DNA from: Oceanicola sp. 502str15
GTDB taxonomy: Bacteria > Pseudomonadota > Alphaproteobacteria > Rhodobacterales > Rhodobacteraceae
Reading direction: 5' to 3'
Assembly: GCF_024105635.1 (NCBI RefSeq)
Contig: NZ_WYDQ01000001.1
Coordinates: forward strand, 496,001-560,000
DNA: 64,000 nt
Shown piece by piece: positions 54,824 through 63,127 of the stretch; the first letter of the stretch is position 1; each line of letters opens with the position of its first letter. The notes under the pieces are model-generated. The model did not search any database. It was not told the DNA's origin and worked only from the letters and a program-made list of their open reading frames with translations. The translations under genes and the position numbers were made by a program.

Positions 54824-56215
54824 TCAGTTGGTGAGGCGCAGGGTGCTGATTTGGCGGGCGATGGCGGCGAAGGCGTCGGAGATTTCGGTGCCTTCGACGT
54901 CGAAGTAGTGCGAGGGGGTGGAGGCGCAGTTTTTCATCACGCCGTCGCCGTGGGTGGAGACTTCGAGGCCGATGGTGAAGATCACGATGCCCTTGTCCTT
55001 GGCGGCGGAGCAGACGTTGGAGAGCATCTGGTCGGCCTGGGAGGCGGAGTACTTGGTGGTGATGTAGCTGGTCCAGTTCTGGCCGTTGGCCTGGGCGTAG
55101 TCGTAGATCGCGTGGCTGTTCCAGCGCTCGCGCTCCTTGGTGCTGTCGTAATACTGGTCGCGGATGCGCATGGTGTCGACGTTGTCGCCATCGGTCATCA
55201 GCACGATGACCTTGGTGGTGTTGTCGCGGTTCCAGGCGTAGGGGCGGCCGCTGAAGGAGGCGTCGGACTCGCCGGTGGCGATGAGCTGGTCGACGACCGG
55301 GCGGAAGGCGGGATCGAGCAGGGCGACGCCCCACTTCATCCCGAGGTGGATGGCGGTGTTGTGGCGCGGCACGAGCTGGGTGATCTGGGCCTTCAGGGCA
55401 TCGGCGTTCTCGGAGAAGGCGGTGATGCGCTCGTAGGTCTGCTGCGGGCAGCTCGGGTTGTCGATCGGGTTGGAGGTGGCGGGCTGGTGCTGGAAATGCT
55501 GCATGTGCCCGTAGCTCTGGCCGGGGTTGATCGCGGTGGTGGCGAAGTCGGCGTAGTTGAAGTCGACGCAGTGGCTGTAGCCGTGGGTGTAGCTGACGTT
55601 GAGCTGGTCGGTGATCGCGGGGCCGGCGTTGACCTGTGCGGTATAGGGCACGAGGCTGAGCGAGACCGAGCCGGGCTGGGCCGGGTCGATCACCGTGTCG
55701 ACGAACTCGCGCGCGGCCTTCTGGAGGTTGGCCATGCGGTTGTTGCTGCCCATGGAGGCGGAGATGTCGAGCACGAGGCTGACCTCGACATCGGTGTAGC
55801 CGGCGGTGGCCTTGCCCTTGGACTTGGCTTCCATCTTGTCGATGCCCACCATGCCGAGGAAGTACATCGGCAGCTTGGTGTTGGTGGTGGCGGTGACGGT
55901 CTTGTGGTTGACGCCCTGGATGACGGAGACGTTCTCGAGCTGGCTCTGGAGCCCGGCCTTGGTAAAGTAGTCGTTGACCACGGCTTCCGGCGAGAGGGTG
56001 TTTTCCATCGAGGCGGCGGCGAGCACGGCGGCGTCTGCGGTGTTCTGCAGGCGGGTGCGGGCCATTTCGGTGCGCATCACGTCGATCGAGATGCCCACGG
56101 CGAGCATCATGCAGACGAAGAGAAAGAGCGAGAAGATGATCAGGCCGCCGTCCTCGTCACGTGCGAAGGCAGTGAAGCGGTTGGCCTTGATTTTGGTATC
56201 CGTGATCTCGGTCAT
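54824..56215 (-). CDS. TadG-like von Willebrand factor A protein, copy 4
   Basis: A 463-residue paralogue from ATG 56215. It has the membrane segment GGLIIFSLFLFVCMMLAVGISIDVMR, the adhesion site DISASMG, MTDGDNVDT, and the Cys pairs SHCVDF/NPSCPQQTY and NVCSAAK/KNCASTP. It shares PIDNPxCPQQTYE with copy 2 and its C terminus with copy 3, a mosaic pattern. The upstream region has AATTAGG-N12-CCTAATT (around 56266-56292). Confidence 0.88.
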   Translation of the reverse strand: MTEITDTKIKANRFTAFARDEDGGLIIFSLFLFVCMMLAVGISIDVMRTEMARTRLQNTADAAVLAAASMENTLSPEAVVNDYFTKAGLQSQLENVSVIQGVNHKTVTATTNTKLPMYFLGMVGIDKMEAKSKGKATAGYTDVEVSLVLDISASMGSNNRMANLQKAAREFVDTVIDPAQPGSVSLSLVPYTAQVNAGPAITDQLNVSYTHGYSHCVDFNYADFATTAINPGQSYGHMQHFQHQPATSNPIDNPSCPQQTYERITAFSENADALKAQITQLVPRHNTAIHLGMKWGVALLDPAFRPVVDQLIATGESDASFSGRPYAWNRDNTTKVIVLMTDGDNVDTMRIRDQYYDSTKERERWNSHAIYDYAQANGQNWTSYITTKYSASQADQMLSNVCSAAKDKGIVIFTIGLEVSTHGDGVMKNCASTPSHYFDVEGTEISDAFAAIARQISTLRLTN

Positions 56216-56466
56216 TGGCTGGGCACCGGCGTAATTGTCTAGGCGCCCCCGCCCATCGACTGGAATTAATTAGGACATGCTTCTGCCCTAATTCAATTGA
56301 AATTTGTCAAAAAGGGGAAGATCCGCCCGAATTGCGGCTCAAACCCCGGATTTCTCCATGAAACAGGGCGAATTGTGGCGCGGCGGCGGAACCAATTCCC
56401 GCGCCGCGCCCCGGACTGTTTCCGGCGTGGCAATGGCGCGGGTGATTCCGCTGCCTTGTTTTGGCC

Positions 56467-57846
56467 TCACCGCACCAGTTTGAGCGTCGTGATCCGCTGC
56501 ACGATGGTGGAAAATGACACAATCAGCCCCGCGCCCGTGGTGTCGAAATGATAGGCCGGAGAGCTGGCGCAGGCGGAGAGCATGGCGCGGGTGCGCGGGT
56601 CGGTTTGCAGGCCGACGGTGTAGATCACCACCCCCTGCCGCTTGGCCGAGGCGCAGAGGCTGGTGAACATCCGGGCGTTCTGGGCCGCGCTCTGGCGGGT
56701 TTCGAGGAAGCTGTCGGGATCCTGCCCGAGCAGGAGGGCGCGGGCGAGGACGGAGACGCGGTTCCACAGCAGGATGTCGAGCAGGGAGTCGTAGCAGCGC
56801 GGGCGCAGGCGGCGGGTGGGCTCGGGGCCGCCGTCGGTAACGAGCACCAGCACCTTGCGGCTGGCGGCGCGGCCGTAGTCGAGCGGGCGGCCCGCCGGGG
56901 TGGGCAGGGGGAGGTTGGCGGCGATGGGGCGGAAGCCCGGGTCGAGCAGGCCGGTGGCCCATTTGAGGCCGATCTGCGGGGCGCTGCCGCCGCGCGGGCG
57001 TAGCGCGGCGACCTGGGCCTTCAGCGCGGCACCGTCCTGCGAGAGCGGCGCGACCTGTTCGGGGGCGCGGTTGGGGCAGAGCGGCGTGTCGATCGGCACG
57101 GAGAGGGTGCTGGCGAGCTGGAAGTGCTGGGTGTGGGCGAGGCCGGGCGTGGCGACGAGGCGGGTGGAGCCGAAGGCGTTGGGCGCGAAGTCGATGCAGT
57201 TGGAAAATTCGTGCAGCGGGCTGACGCCGAGCTGGTCGAGCAGCCCGCGCCCGACGCTCACCTGATCGGAGAAGGGCACGAGGTTGATGCTGATGCCGCC
57301 GGGCGCGCCCGGCCCCAACAGCTCGTCGATCAGGTAGGTGGTGGCCTGCTTCAGCCCGCCGAGCTTGCCGTTTTCGCCCATTGAGCCGGAGATGTTGAGC
57401 ACGAGGGACAGCTCGACCTCTTCCACCTCGGCCACGGCGGCGGTGGTGGAGCGGGCGTGGAGCTGCCCGATGCCGGTGAGGCCGAGGAAGAGGGTGGGCA
57501 GGTTGCTGTCGGTGGAGACCGAGACGCGGCGGTCCTCGGGGCCGGAGCGTGCCACCTCGACCGCCTCGAGCTTGGTGCCGAGCCCGGCGCGGGCGAAGTG
57601 ATCCTGCACCACCTGCCGGGGGTCGGCCCTGCGGCCCGCCCCGACGGCGGCGATGGCGGCATTGTCGGCGGTGATCTGCAGGCGGGTGCGCATCAGCTCG
57701 GTGCGCATGAGGTCGATCGCCAGCCCGGTGACGAGCACCATGGCGAGCAGGAAGAAGAGGGAGGCGACGATGAGCGTGCCGCCCTCGTCCGCGAGGAAGG
57801 CATTGGACCGGGCCCGCAAGCGGCGGGCACACCTGTAGAGAGACAT
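56467..57846 (-). CDS. TadG-like von Willebrand factor A protein, copy 5 (divergent)
   Basis: A 459-residue paralogue, the most divergent. Its membrane segment is GGTLIVASLFFLLAMVLVTGLAIDLMR. The adhesion-site Asp is replaced by Asn (NISGSMG) and the later TDGEN motif reads VTDGGPEP, so metal binding is probably weakened. The Cys pairs (SNCIDF, TPLCPN, SLCASAK, SACASSP) and a related C terminus (FSTIVQRITTLKLVR) are kept. The start MSLYRCARRL at 57846 was chosen by similarity of N-terminal length. Confidence 0.85.
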   Translation of the reverse strand: MSLYRCARRLRARSNAFLADEGGTLIVASLFFLLAMVLVTGLAIDLMRTELMRTRLQITADNAAIAAVGAGRRADPRQVVQDHFARAGLGTKLEAVEVARSGPEDRRVSVSTDSNLPTLFLGLTGIGQLHARSTTAAVAEVEEVELSLVLNISGSMGENGKLGGLKQATTYLIDELLGPGAPGGISINLVPFSDQVSVGRGLLDQLGVSPLHEFSNCIDFAPNAFGSTRLVATPGLAHTQHFQLASTLSVPIDTPLCPNRAPEQVAPLSQDGAALKAQVAALRPRGGSAPQIGLKWATGLLDPGFRPIAANLPLPTPAGRPLDYGRAASRKVLVLVTDGGPEPTRRLRPRCYDSLLDILLWNRVSVLARALLLGQDPDSFLETRQSAAQNARMFTSLCASAKRQGVVIYTVGLQTDPRTRAMLSACASSPAYHFDTTGAGLIVSFSTIVQRITTLKLVR

Positions 57847-58215
57847 AAACTGCCGTTCTTTCTCGTTCAGTGCGTCCCCACGCCCCGGTTCGCGCTGGCT
57901 ATGGCATGGGTCGCGCGGAACGTGCGAGGGGGCGCGGCGCATTGTTGCGGGGGCGGCCACAGCGCGGGGGGCGACGGGCGGAGTGGGCGGAAATCCCGGA
58001 GAATTCTCCGGGGTTTGGGAAACAATTTACAATCCCGTGGCTATTGTTGCGCCATGTCCGGCGGGCGGCCTCGAATCGGGGGTGTCTGCGGGGCTGCGCC
58101 GGGTTTGGCGCCGATTTCAGAAAACCTGTGTCTTCTGCTTCGGGGGGACGATAGCATCCGGGCAGGCGGGGGGCGCGAGCGCGCGCCTCGCGCGATACCA
58201 AGGGAGGGACGTGCC
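57847..58215. promoter_or_regulatory. Divergent promoter region of VWA copy 5 and the glutamate-type dehydrogenase
   Basis: 369 bp without a gene. A perfect 18-bp palindrome, CCCGGAGAATTCTCCGGG, lies at 57995-58012, followed by the AT-richer stretch AAACAATTTACAATCC. The palindrome is a likely operator or a transcript hairpin for the dehydrogenase. A good ribosome binding site (AAGGGAGGGA) precedes the dehydrogenase start. Confidence 0.5.
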
Positions 58216-59646
58216 ATGGCACCCAAGAACGAACCCACTTTCCGCCAATCCGTTGACATGATGTTCAACCGCGCCGTTGCGCTGATGGACCTGCCGCCGG
58301 GGCTGGAGGAGAAGATCCGGGTGTGCAACGCCACCTACACGGTGCGTTTCGGGGTGAGACTGCGGGGCAAGATCGAGACCTTCACGGGCTACCGCTCGGT
58401 GCATTCCGAACACATGGAGCCGGTGAAAGGGGGCATTCGATATGCGCTCAGCGTCAACCAGGACGAGGTGGAGGCGCTGGCGGCGCTGATGACCTACAAG
58501 TGCGCGCTGGTCGAGGCGCCCTTCGGCGGCTCCAAGGGGGGCCTCTGCATCAATCCGCGCGACTATGACGAGGACGAGCTGGAGCGGATCACCCGGCGCT
58601 TTGCCTACGAGCTGATCAAGCGCGACCTCATCAACCCGGCCCAGAACGTGCCCGCCCCCGACATGGGCACCGGCGAGCGCGAGATGGCGTGGATTGCCGA
58701 TCAGTACAAGCGGATGAACACCACCGACATCAACGGCGCGGCCTGCGTGACCGGCAAGCCGATCAACGCGGGCGGCATTCAGGGCCGCACCGAGGCCACC
58801 GGGCGGGGCGTGCAATATGCGCTGCGCGAGTTCTTCCGCCACCCCGAGGACGTGAAGGAGGCCGGGCTCGAGGGCAAGCTCGACGGCAAGCGGGTGATCG
58901 TGCAGGGGCTTGGCAACGTGGGCTACCACGCGGCGCTGTTCCTGCAGAACGAGGACGGCTGCCGGATCGACGGGATCATCGAGCATGACGGGGCGCTCTA
59001 CAGCGAGAACGGGCTGGATGTGCAGGCGGTGCGGGCCTGGATCGTGAAGCACGGCGGCGTCAGCGGCTACCCGGATGCGCAGCATGTGGCCGAAGGGGCC
59101 AAGGTGCTGGAGGAGGAGTGCGACATTCTCATTCCGGCGGCGATGGAGGGGGTCATCAACCTCGAGAACGCCGCACGGATCAAGGCGCCGCTCATCATCG
59201 AGGCGGCCAACGGCCCGATCACGGCGGGCGCCGACGAGGTGCTGCGCGAGAAGGGGGTGGTGATGATCCCCGACATGTATGCCAACGCGGGCGGGGTGAC
59301 GGTGAGTTACTTCGAATGGGTGAAGAACCTGAGCCACATCCGCTTTGGCCGGATGCAGCGGCGCCAGGAGGAGGCGCGCCACGAGCTGATCGTGGCCGAG
59401 CTGGAGCGGCTCAGCGCGCATCTGGGCGACAAGTGGTCGATGACGCCGGACTTTAAGAGCAAGTACCTGCGCGGGGCCGATGAGCTGGAGCTGGTGCGCT
59501 CGGGCCTCGATGACACGATGCGCACGGCCTACCAGTCGATGCGCGAGGTCTGGCACGAGCGCGGAGACGTGCACGACCTGCGCACGGCGGCCTATCTCTG
59601 CTCGATCCAGAAGGTGGCGGCGAGCTACCGGGCCAAGGGGCTCTAG
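58216..59646 (+). CDS. Glu/Leu/Phe/Val family amino-acid dehydrogenase (glutamate dehydrogenase)
   Basis: A 476-residue oxidoreductase that interconverts glutamate and 2-oxoglutarate. Substrate and catalytic motifs: EPVKGGIRYAL, TYKCALVEAPFGGSKGG (catalytic Lys), and VPAPDMGTGEREMAW (Asp). The NAD(P) domain has VIVQGLGNVGYHAA. The ATG at 58216 is preceded by AGGGAGGG; the frame is open upstream through the promoter region but does not code there. The protein is longer than a typical hexameric NAD-GDH (about 420), with an extended C-terminal part. Confidence 0.92.
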   Translation: MAPKNEPTFRQSVDMMFNRAVALMDLPPGLEEKIRVCNATYTVRFGVRLRGKIETFTGYRSVHSEHMEPVKGGIRYALSVNQDEVEALAALMTYKCALVEAPFGGSKGGLCINPRDYDEDELERITRRFAYELIKRDLINPAQNVPAPDMGTGEREMAWIADQYKRMNTTDINGAACVTGKPINAGGIQGRTEATGRGVQYALREFFRHPEDVKEAGLEGKLDGKRVIVQGLGNVGYHAALFLQNEDGCRIDGIIEHDGALYSENGLDVQAVRAWIVKHGGVSGYPDAQHVAEGAKVLEEECDILIPAAMEGVINLENAARIKAPLIIEAANGPITAGADEVLREKGVVMIPDMYANAGGVTVSYFEWVKNLSHIRFGRMQRRQEEARHELIVAELERLSAHLGDKWSMTPDFKSKYLRGADELELVRSGLDDTMRTAYQSMREVWHERGDVHDLRTAAYLCSIQKVAASYRAKGL

Positions 59647-59657
59647 GGCTGGCGGGG

Positions 59658-59708
59658 AGGCGCCCGAAGCGCCACCCCACCCACCCGCCCGTGCCGCTTC
59701 GGGCGCCT
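59658..59708. terminator. Hairpin repeat copy 1 after the dehydrogenase gene
   Basis: Arms AGGCGCCCGAAGCG and CGCTTCGGGCGCCT pair perfectly (14 bp) around a C-rich loop (CCACCCCACCCACCC). The hairpin begins 11 bp after the dehydrogenase stop, so a terminator role is likely. A near-identical hairpin is at 59805-59854. Confidence 0.65.
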
Positions 59709-59804
59709 GGGGACGGCGTGCCTTTGGAGCGAGTTGGACTTGTTGGCGCGATGGCGCCGGGTGATCCGCTCGGGTGCGTGGCTTGGGCCCTTGGGCGGCG
59801 GGGA

Positions 59805-59854
59805 AGGCGCCCGAAGCGTCACCCCACCCACCCACCCGTGCCGCTTCGGGCGCT
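59805..59854. terminator. Hairpin repeat copy 2 before the DUF1203 gene end
   Basis: Arms AGGCGCCCGAAGCG and CGCTTCGGGCGCT and the same C-rich loop as copy 1, about 147 bp further on. It lies just past the stop of the minus-strand DUF1203 gene, so the two copies end convergent transcripts. Confidence 0.6.
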
Positions 59855-59869
59855 TGCGGGCGGTGTGGG

Positions 59870-60337
59870 TCAGGCGCGGGTGATGCGGGCGGAGAAGCAG
59901 CCTCGGGCGGCGTTGTGGGCGTGGATTTCGGTGATCTCGGGGCCTTCGAAGAGGCGGGCGATGGCGGGGGCGATTTCTGCGCCGCTGGCCAGTTCGGCGG
60001 CCTGCATCATGCCGTTTGCGTCGAAGCCGCGCAGGGAGAGCAGGCGGCGTTGCATCACCGGGGGCAGTTCGTCTGTGCTGTCATAGGGCCTGAGGGCGCC
60101 TTCGCGCACGAAGATCGCGTGGGTGGCGCGGTAGGGCGTGGCGCGCTTCATGCTGGTGTGGTTGAGCAGCAGGACGGTTGCGCCTGTCGGGACATCTTCG
60201 AGCGTGATGCGGTCGGGGAAGCCGGGGTGGTCGGTGACGACCATGCGGGTTGCGCCGCGCTGGGCGAGCTGCGCCTCGGAGAGCCCGTAGAGCGGGCGGA
60301 AGGGGGCCGGATCGAGGCCGGTGATGCGGAAGGACAT
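59870..60337 (-). CDS. DUF1203 family protein
   Basis: A 155-residue protein starting MSFRITGLDPAPFRPLYGLS, with AAAGGAG upstream. The pattern, including VTDHPGFPDRITLEDVPTGATVLLLNH and a C-terminal IHAHNAARGCFSARI, matches the DUF1203 family of uncharacterised cytoplasmic proteins. It is divergent from the sarcosine oxidase operon. Confidence 0.88.
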   Translation of the reverse strand: MSFRITGLDPAPFRPLYGLSEAQLAQRGATRMVVTDHPGFPDRITLEDVPTGATVLLLNHTSMKRATPYRATHAIFVREGALRPYDSTDELPPVMQRRLLSLRGFDANGMMQAAELASGAEIAPAIARLFEGPEITEIHAHNAARGCFSARITRA

Positions 60338-60562
60338 GGGGTGGCTCCTTTGGGTCGGGATGGGGGAATTGTGCCGGTGGGGGCGGCGCCGATCGACCCG
60401 GAGCCTGCGGTTTGGGCGTGGCGCCGGAAGAGATTTGAGGCCTCCGGCGGGAGATATTTGGAGCAAGAAAATGGGCAGGGGCGGAGAGCGACATGAGGGG
60501 TCGCTTATGGCCTTGTTTTTGCGCGGGCTGGCTGGTTTGCTGGGGGCAACGGAGGCTGCCGC

Positions 60563-61816
60563 TTGCGCTACAATGCACTGAAAATCCTCACCGAAGGGCT
60601 GACCGGCAATCGCGGCTGGCGGCCTGCGTGGCGTCGGCCGGAGCCGAAGGCGGCCTATGACATCGTGATCATCGGGGGCGGCGGGCATGGGCTTTCGACT
60701 GCCTATTACCTCGCGCGCGAGCATGGGCTGAAGAATATTGCCGTGCTGGAGAAGGGGCGGCTGGGGCTTGGCAACGTGGGGCGCAACACCACGATTGTGC
60801 GGGCGAATTACTTTTTGCCCGGCAACTCCGAGTTCTACTCGATGAGCCTCAAGCTCTGGGAGGGGCTGAGTGCGGATCTGAACTATAACGTGATGCACAG
60901 CCAGCGCGGGCTGATCAACCTGTTCCACAGCGACGGGCAGCGCGATGCCTTTGCGCGGCGCGGCAATGCGATGGTGAACCAGGGTGATGATGCGGTGCTG
61001 CTGGACCGGGAGGGGGTGCGCAAGCATCTGCCCTATCTCGATTTCGAGCAGGGGCGGTTTCCGATCTTTGGCGGGCTCTACCATCCGAGGGGCGGCACGG
61101 CGCGCCATGATGCGGTGGCATGGGGCTATGCGCGCGGCGCCGACAGCCGGGGTGTGGACCTCATCGAGAACTGCGAGGTGACGGGGATCGACGTGGAGGG
61201 CGGCCGAGTGACGGGCGTGCAGACCACGCGGGGCGCGATCCGGGCGAAGAAGGTGGCGATCGTCACCGCCGGGCGCAGCGGGCAGGTGGCGGCGCTGGCC
61301 GGTTTGCGGCTGCCGATCGAGAGCCACGTGTTGCAGGCCTTCGTGACCGAGGGGCTGAAGCCGGTGATCGACCATGTGATCAGCTTCGGCATGGGGCATT
61401 TCTATATCAGCCAGTCCGACAAGGGTGGGCTGGTGTTTGGCGGCGATCTGGATTTCTACCCGAGCTATGCCCAGCGGGGGAACCTGCCGATGGCCGAGCA
61501 TGTGATGGAGGCCGGGATGACGCTGATGCCGATGATCGGCAAGGCGAAGGTGCTGCGCTCCTGGGGCGGGATCATGGACATGACGCCCGATGGCAGCCCG
61601 ATTATCGACCGCGCGCCGATCGACGGGCTCTATCTGGATTGCGGCTGGTGTTACGGGGGGTTCAAGGCGGTGCCGGGCTCGGGCTTTGCGCTGGCGCATC
61701 TGATGGCGACGGGACAGCCCCATCCGGATGCGGCGGGCTTCCGGCTGGATCGGTTCAGGACAGGGCGGGGCTTGATGGATGAGGAGGGGACGGGTGCGCA
61801 GCATAATCTTCATTAG
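60563..61816 (+). CDS. soxB: Sarcosine oxidase beta subunit
   Basis: A 417-residue flavoprotein that oxidatively demethylates sarcosine to glycine, giving 5,10-methylene-THF with the other subunits. The FAD motif is IVIIGGGGHGLSTAYYLA near 34-51. The region HPRGGTARHDAVAW (174-187) is where the covalent FMN histidine of heterotetrameric enzymes lies. The best start is TTG at 60563 (MRYNALKILTEGL), with GGAGG seven bases upstream. The operon continues with two small secreted-protein genes, then soxD and soxA. Confidence 0.93.
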   Translation: MRYNALKILTEGLTGNRGWRPAWRRPEPKAAYDIVIIGGGGHGLSTAYYLAREHGLKNIAVLEKGRLGLGNVGRNTTIVRANYFLPGNSEFYSMSLKLWEGLSADLNYNVMHSQRGLINLFHSDGQRDAFARRGNAMVNQGDDAVLLDREGVRKHLPYLDFEQGRFPIFGGLYHPRGGTARHDAVAWGYARGADSRGVDLIENCEVTGIDVEGGRVTGVQTTRGAIRAKKVAIVTAGRSGQVAALAGLRLPIESHVLQAFVTEGLKPVIDHVISFGMGHFYISQSDKGGLVFGGDLDFYPSYAQRGNLPMAEHVMEAGMTLMPMIGKAKVLRSWGGIMDMTPDGSPIIDRAPIDGLYLDCGWCYGGFKAVPGSGFALAHLMATGQPHPDAAGFRLDRFRTGRGLMDEEGTGAQHNLH

Positions 61817-62318
61817 CGTGGTTCTGGCGGCGGGAGTGGCCGGGGCGCAGGAGTTTGGAGGCGAGTGCTGGGCGCGGGATTACAGCGCCGAGCACTTGGC
61901 GAAATACCCGGAGCAGACGGTGGAGCGGCTGCGGATTGCCTTCAAGCCGTGGGAGGGCACGGCGGGGGTGGCCGAGATCCGCGCGACCATGGCCGACACG
62001 CCCTATACGCAGGCGGATGGGACGGCGGGGCGGAGCTATTCCAACATCCTGCTGTGCAGTCTTCACGAGGGTGGTGCAGGCTGGCCGGACTGGCTGGAGG
62101 CCGGGAAGATGACCTGTCAGGGCGAGTGCGATGGCGGGTTCTTTCAGGTGGCGGAGCTGGAGCCGGGGGCGCTGGTGATCCGCACCGAGGGGGTGGCGGT
62201 GAGCGACGGCGAGGGCTGCGGCTCGACAATGGTGGCCGATGTGATGAGGGGCAATCCGGAGCGCTATGTTATGACGACCTACAAGCTGGAGAGCGCGCCG
62301 CCGGGGGTGTGCCAATGA
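61794..62318 (+). CDS. Secreted cysteine-containing protein A (in sox operon)
   Basis: About 174 residues, taken from GTG 61794, which follows GAGGAGGGG and gives a clean signal peptide (MRSIIFISVVLAAGVAGA, cut before QEF); an ATG at 61779 is possible. Six Cys are visible in the mature part (GECWARD, LLCSLHE, MTCQGECDGG, EGCGS, GVCQ). It is a paralogue of the next gene: both have a C-aromatic start, a C-D-x-GF segment and an ending like YVMTTYKLE. Function not recognised. Confidence 0.72.
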   Translation: MRSIIFISVVLAAGVAGAQEFGGECWARDYSAEHLAKYPEQTVERLRIAFKPWEGTAGVAEIRATMADTPYTQADGTAGRSYSNILLCSLHEGGAGWPDWLEAGKMTCQGECDGGFFQVAELEPGALVIRTEGVAVSDGEGCGSTMVADVMRGNPERYVMTTYKLESAPPGVCQ

Positions 62319-62821
62319 TCCGGGCGGCGGTGCTTCTGGCGCTGGGGGCCGGGCCTGCGATGGCGGGGCCGGATTGCTATCAGCGGTTTTATCCGGATGC
62401 GCATATGGCGGCCAATCCGTTGCAGGGCGTGCAGGGGTTGGTGCTGCATTTTCACCCGCTCGACGCGGGCGGGCGGGGTGTGCAGCTTTGGGCGGAGCTT
62501 TCGCCCGAGGCCGAGGGCATTGCATCGGGCGAGGTGGGAGAGCGGTATTATTCCGACATGCGCTGCGAGGCGGGCGGGCCTGCCGTGGAGGGGGCGGACC
62601 CGGCGGCGGAGACTTGTTTTGACCTTTGCGATCAGGGCTTTGTGCAGATCGTGGAGGAGAGTGACAGCAGGCTGTTGATCCGGAGTTTCGGGCTGGGGCT
62701 GCATGGAAACACCTCGGCCTGCGATGGCGGTGCGGTGCTGGCGGATCGCAGCGCGGCGGGTGGCTACGCGGTGACGACCTTCCGGCTGGATGGCACGGCG
62801 GAAGCGGAGTGCGAGGGGTGA
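62315..62821 (+). CDS. Secreted cysteine-containing protein B (in sox operon)
   Basis: A 168-residue protein with a signal peptide (MIRAAVLLALGAGPAMA, cut before GPD). Its mature part aligns with protein A: PDAHMAANPLQGVQGLVLHFHP with SAEHLAKYPEQTVERLRIAF, CFDLCDQGFVQIVEE with CQGECDGGFFQVAEL, and YAVTTFRLDG with YVMTTYKLES. It overlaps protein A and soxD by four bases each. Presumably periplasmic, role unknown. Confidence 0.72.
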   Translation: MIRAAVLLALGAGPAMAGPDCYQRFYPDAHMAANPLQGVQGLVLHFHPLDAGGRGVQLWAELSPEAEGIASGEVGERYYSDMRCEAGGPAVEGADPAAETCFDLCDQGFVQIVEESDSRLLIRSFGLGLHGNTSACDGGAVLADRSAAGGYAVTTFRLDGTAEAECEG

Positions 62822-63081
62822 GGATTGCCTGCCCCCTCTGCGGCGCGCGCGACAGCCGGGAGTTCACGCCGGTGGGCGGGGCGGAGCTTTTGGCGCGGCC
62901 CGAGCCGGAGGCGGGGGCGGCGGCATGGGACGATTACCTGCACAACCGGGCGAATATCTGCGGGCCGAGCCGGGAGCTTTGGTATCACGGCGCGGGCTGC
63001 GCGAGTTGGCTGGTGGTGGAGCGGGACACGGCGAGCCACGAGGTGCTCTCGGTGAGCCTTGCCCGGGAGACGGCGCGGTGA
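62818..63081 (+). CDS. soxD: Sarcosine oxidase delta subunit
   Basis: An 87-residue protein starting at GTG (MRIACPLCGARDSREF). The zinc ligands of SoxD are present: Cys5 and Cys8 in CPLC, His57 and Cys61 in HGAGC. It overlaps the upstream gene by four bases and is followed after 46 bp by soxA. Length and ligand spacing match SoxD well. Confidence 0.93.
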   Translation: MRIACPLCGARDSREFTPVGGAELLARPEPEAGAAAWDDYLHNRANICGPSRELWYHGAGCASWLVVERDTASHEVLSVSLARETAR

Positions 63082-63127
63082 GGGCTTTTGGCACGGCGCG
63101 ACGGGCGCCGCTCTGCGGGGCGCTGGC

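Noticed and set aside
57457..58215. Open upstream extension of the glutamate-type dehydrogenase frame
   Set aside because: It crosses the divergent promoter region and the antisense of VWA copy 5; the family N terminus and a good ribosome binding site are at 58216.
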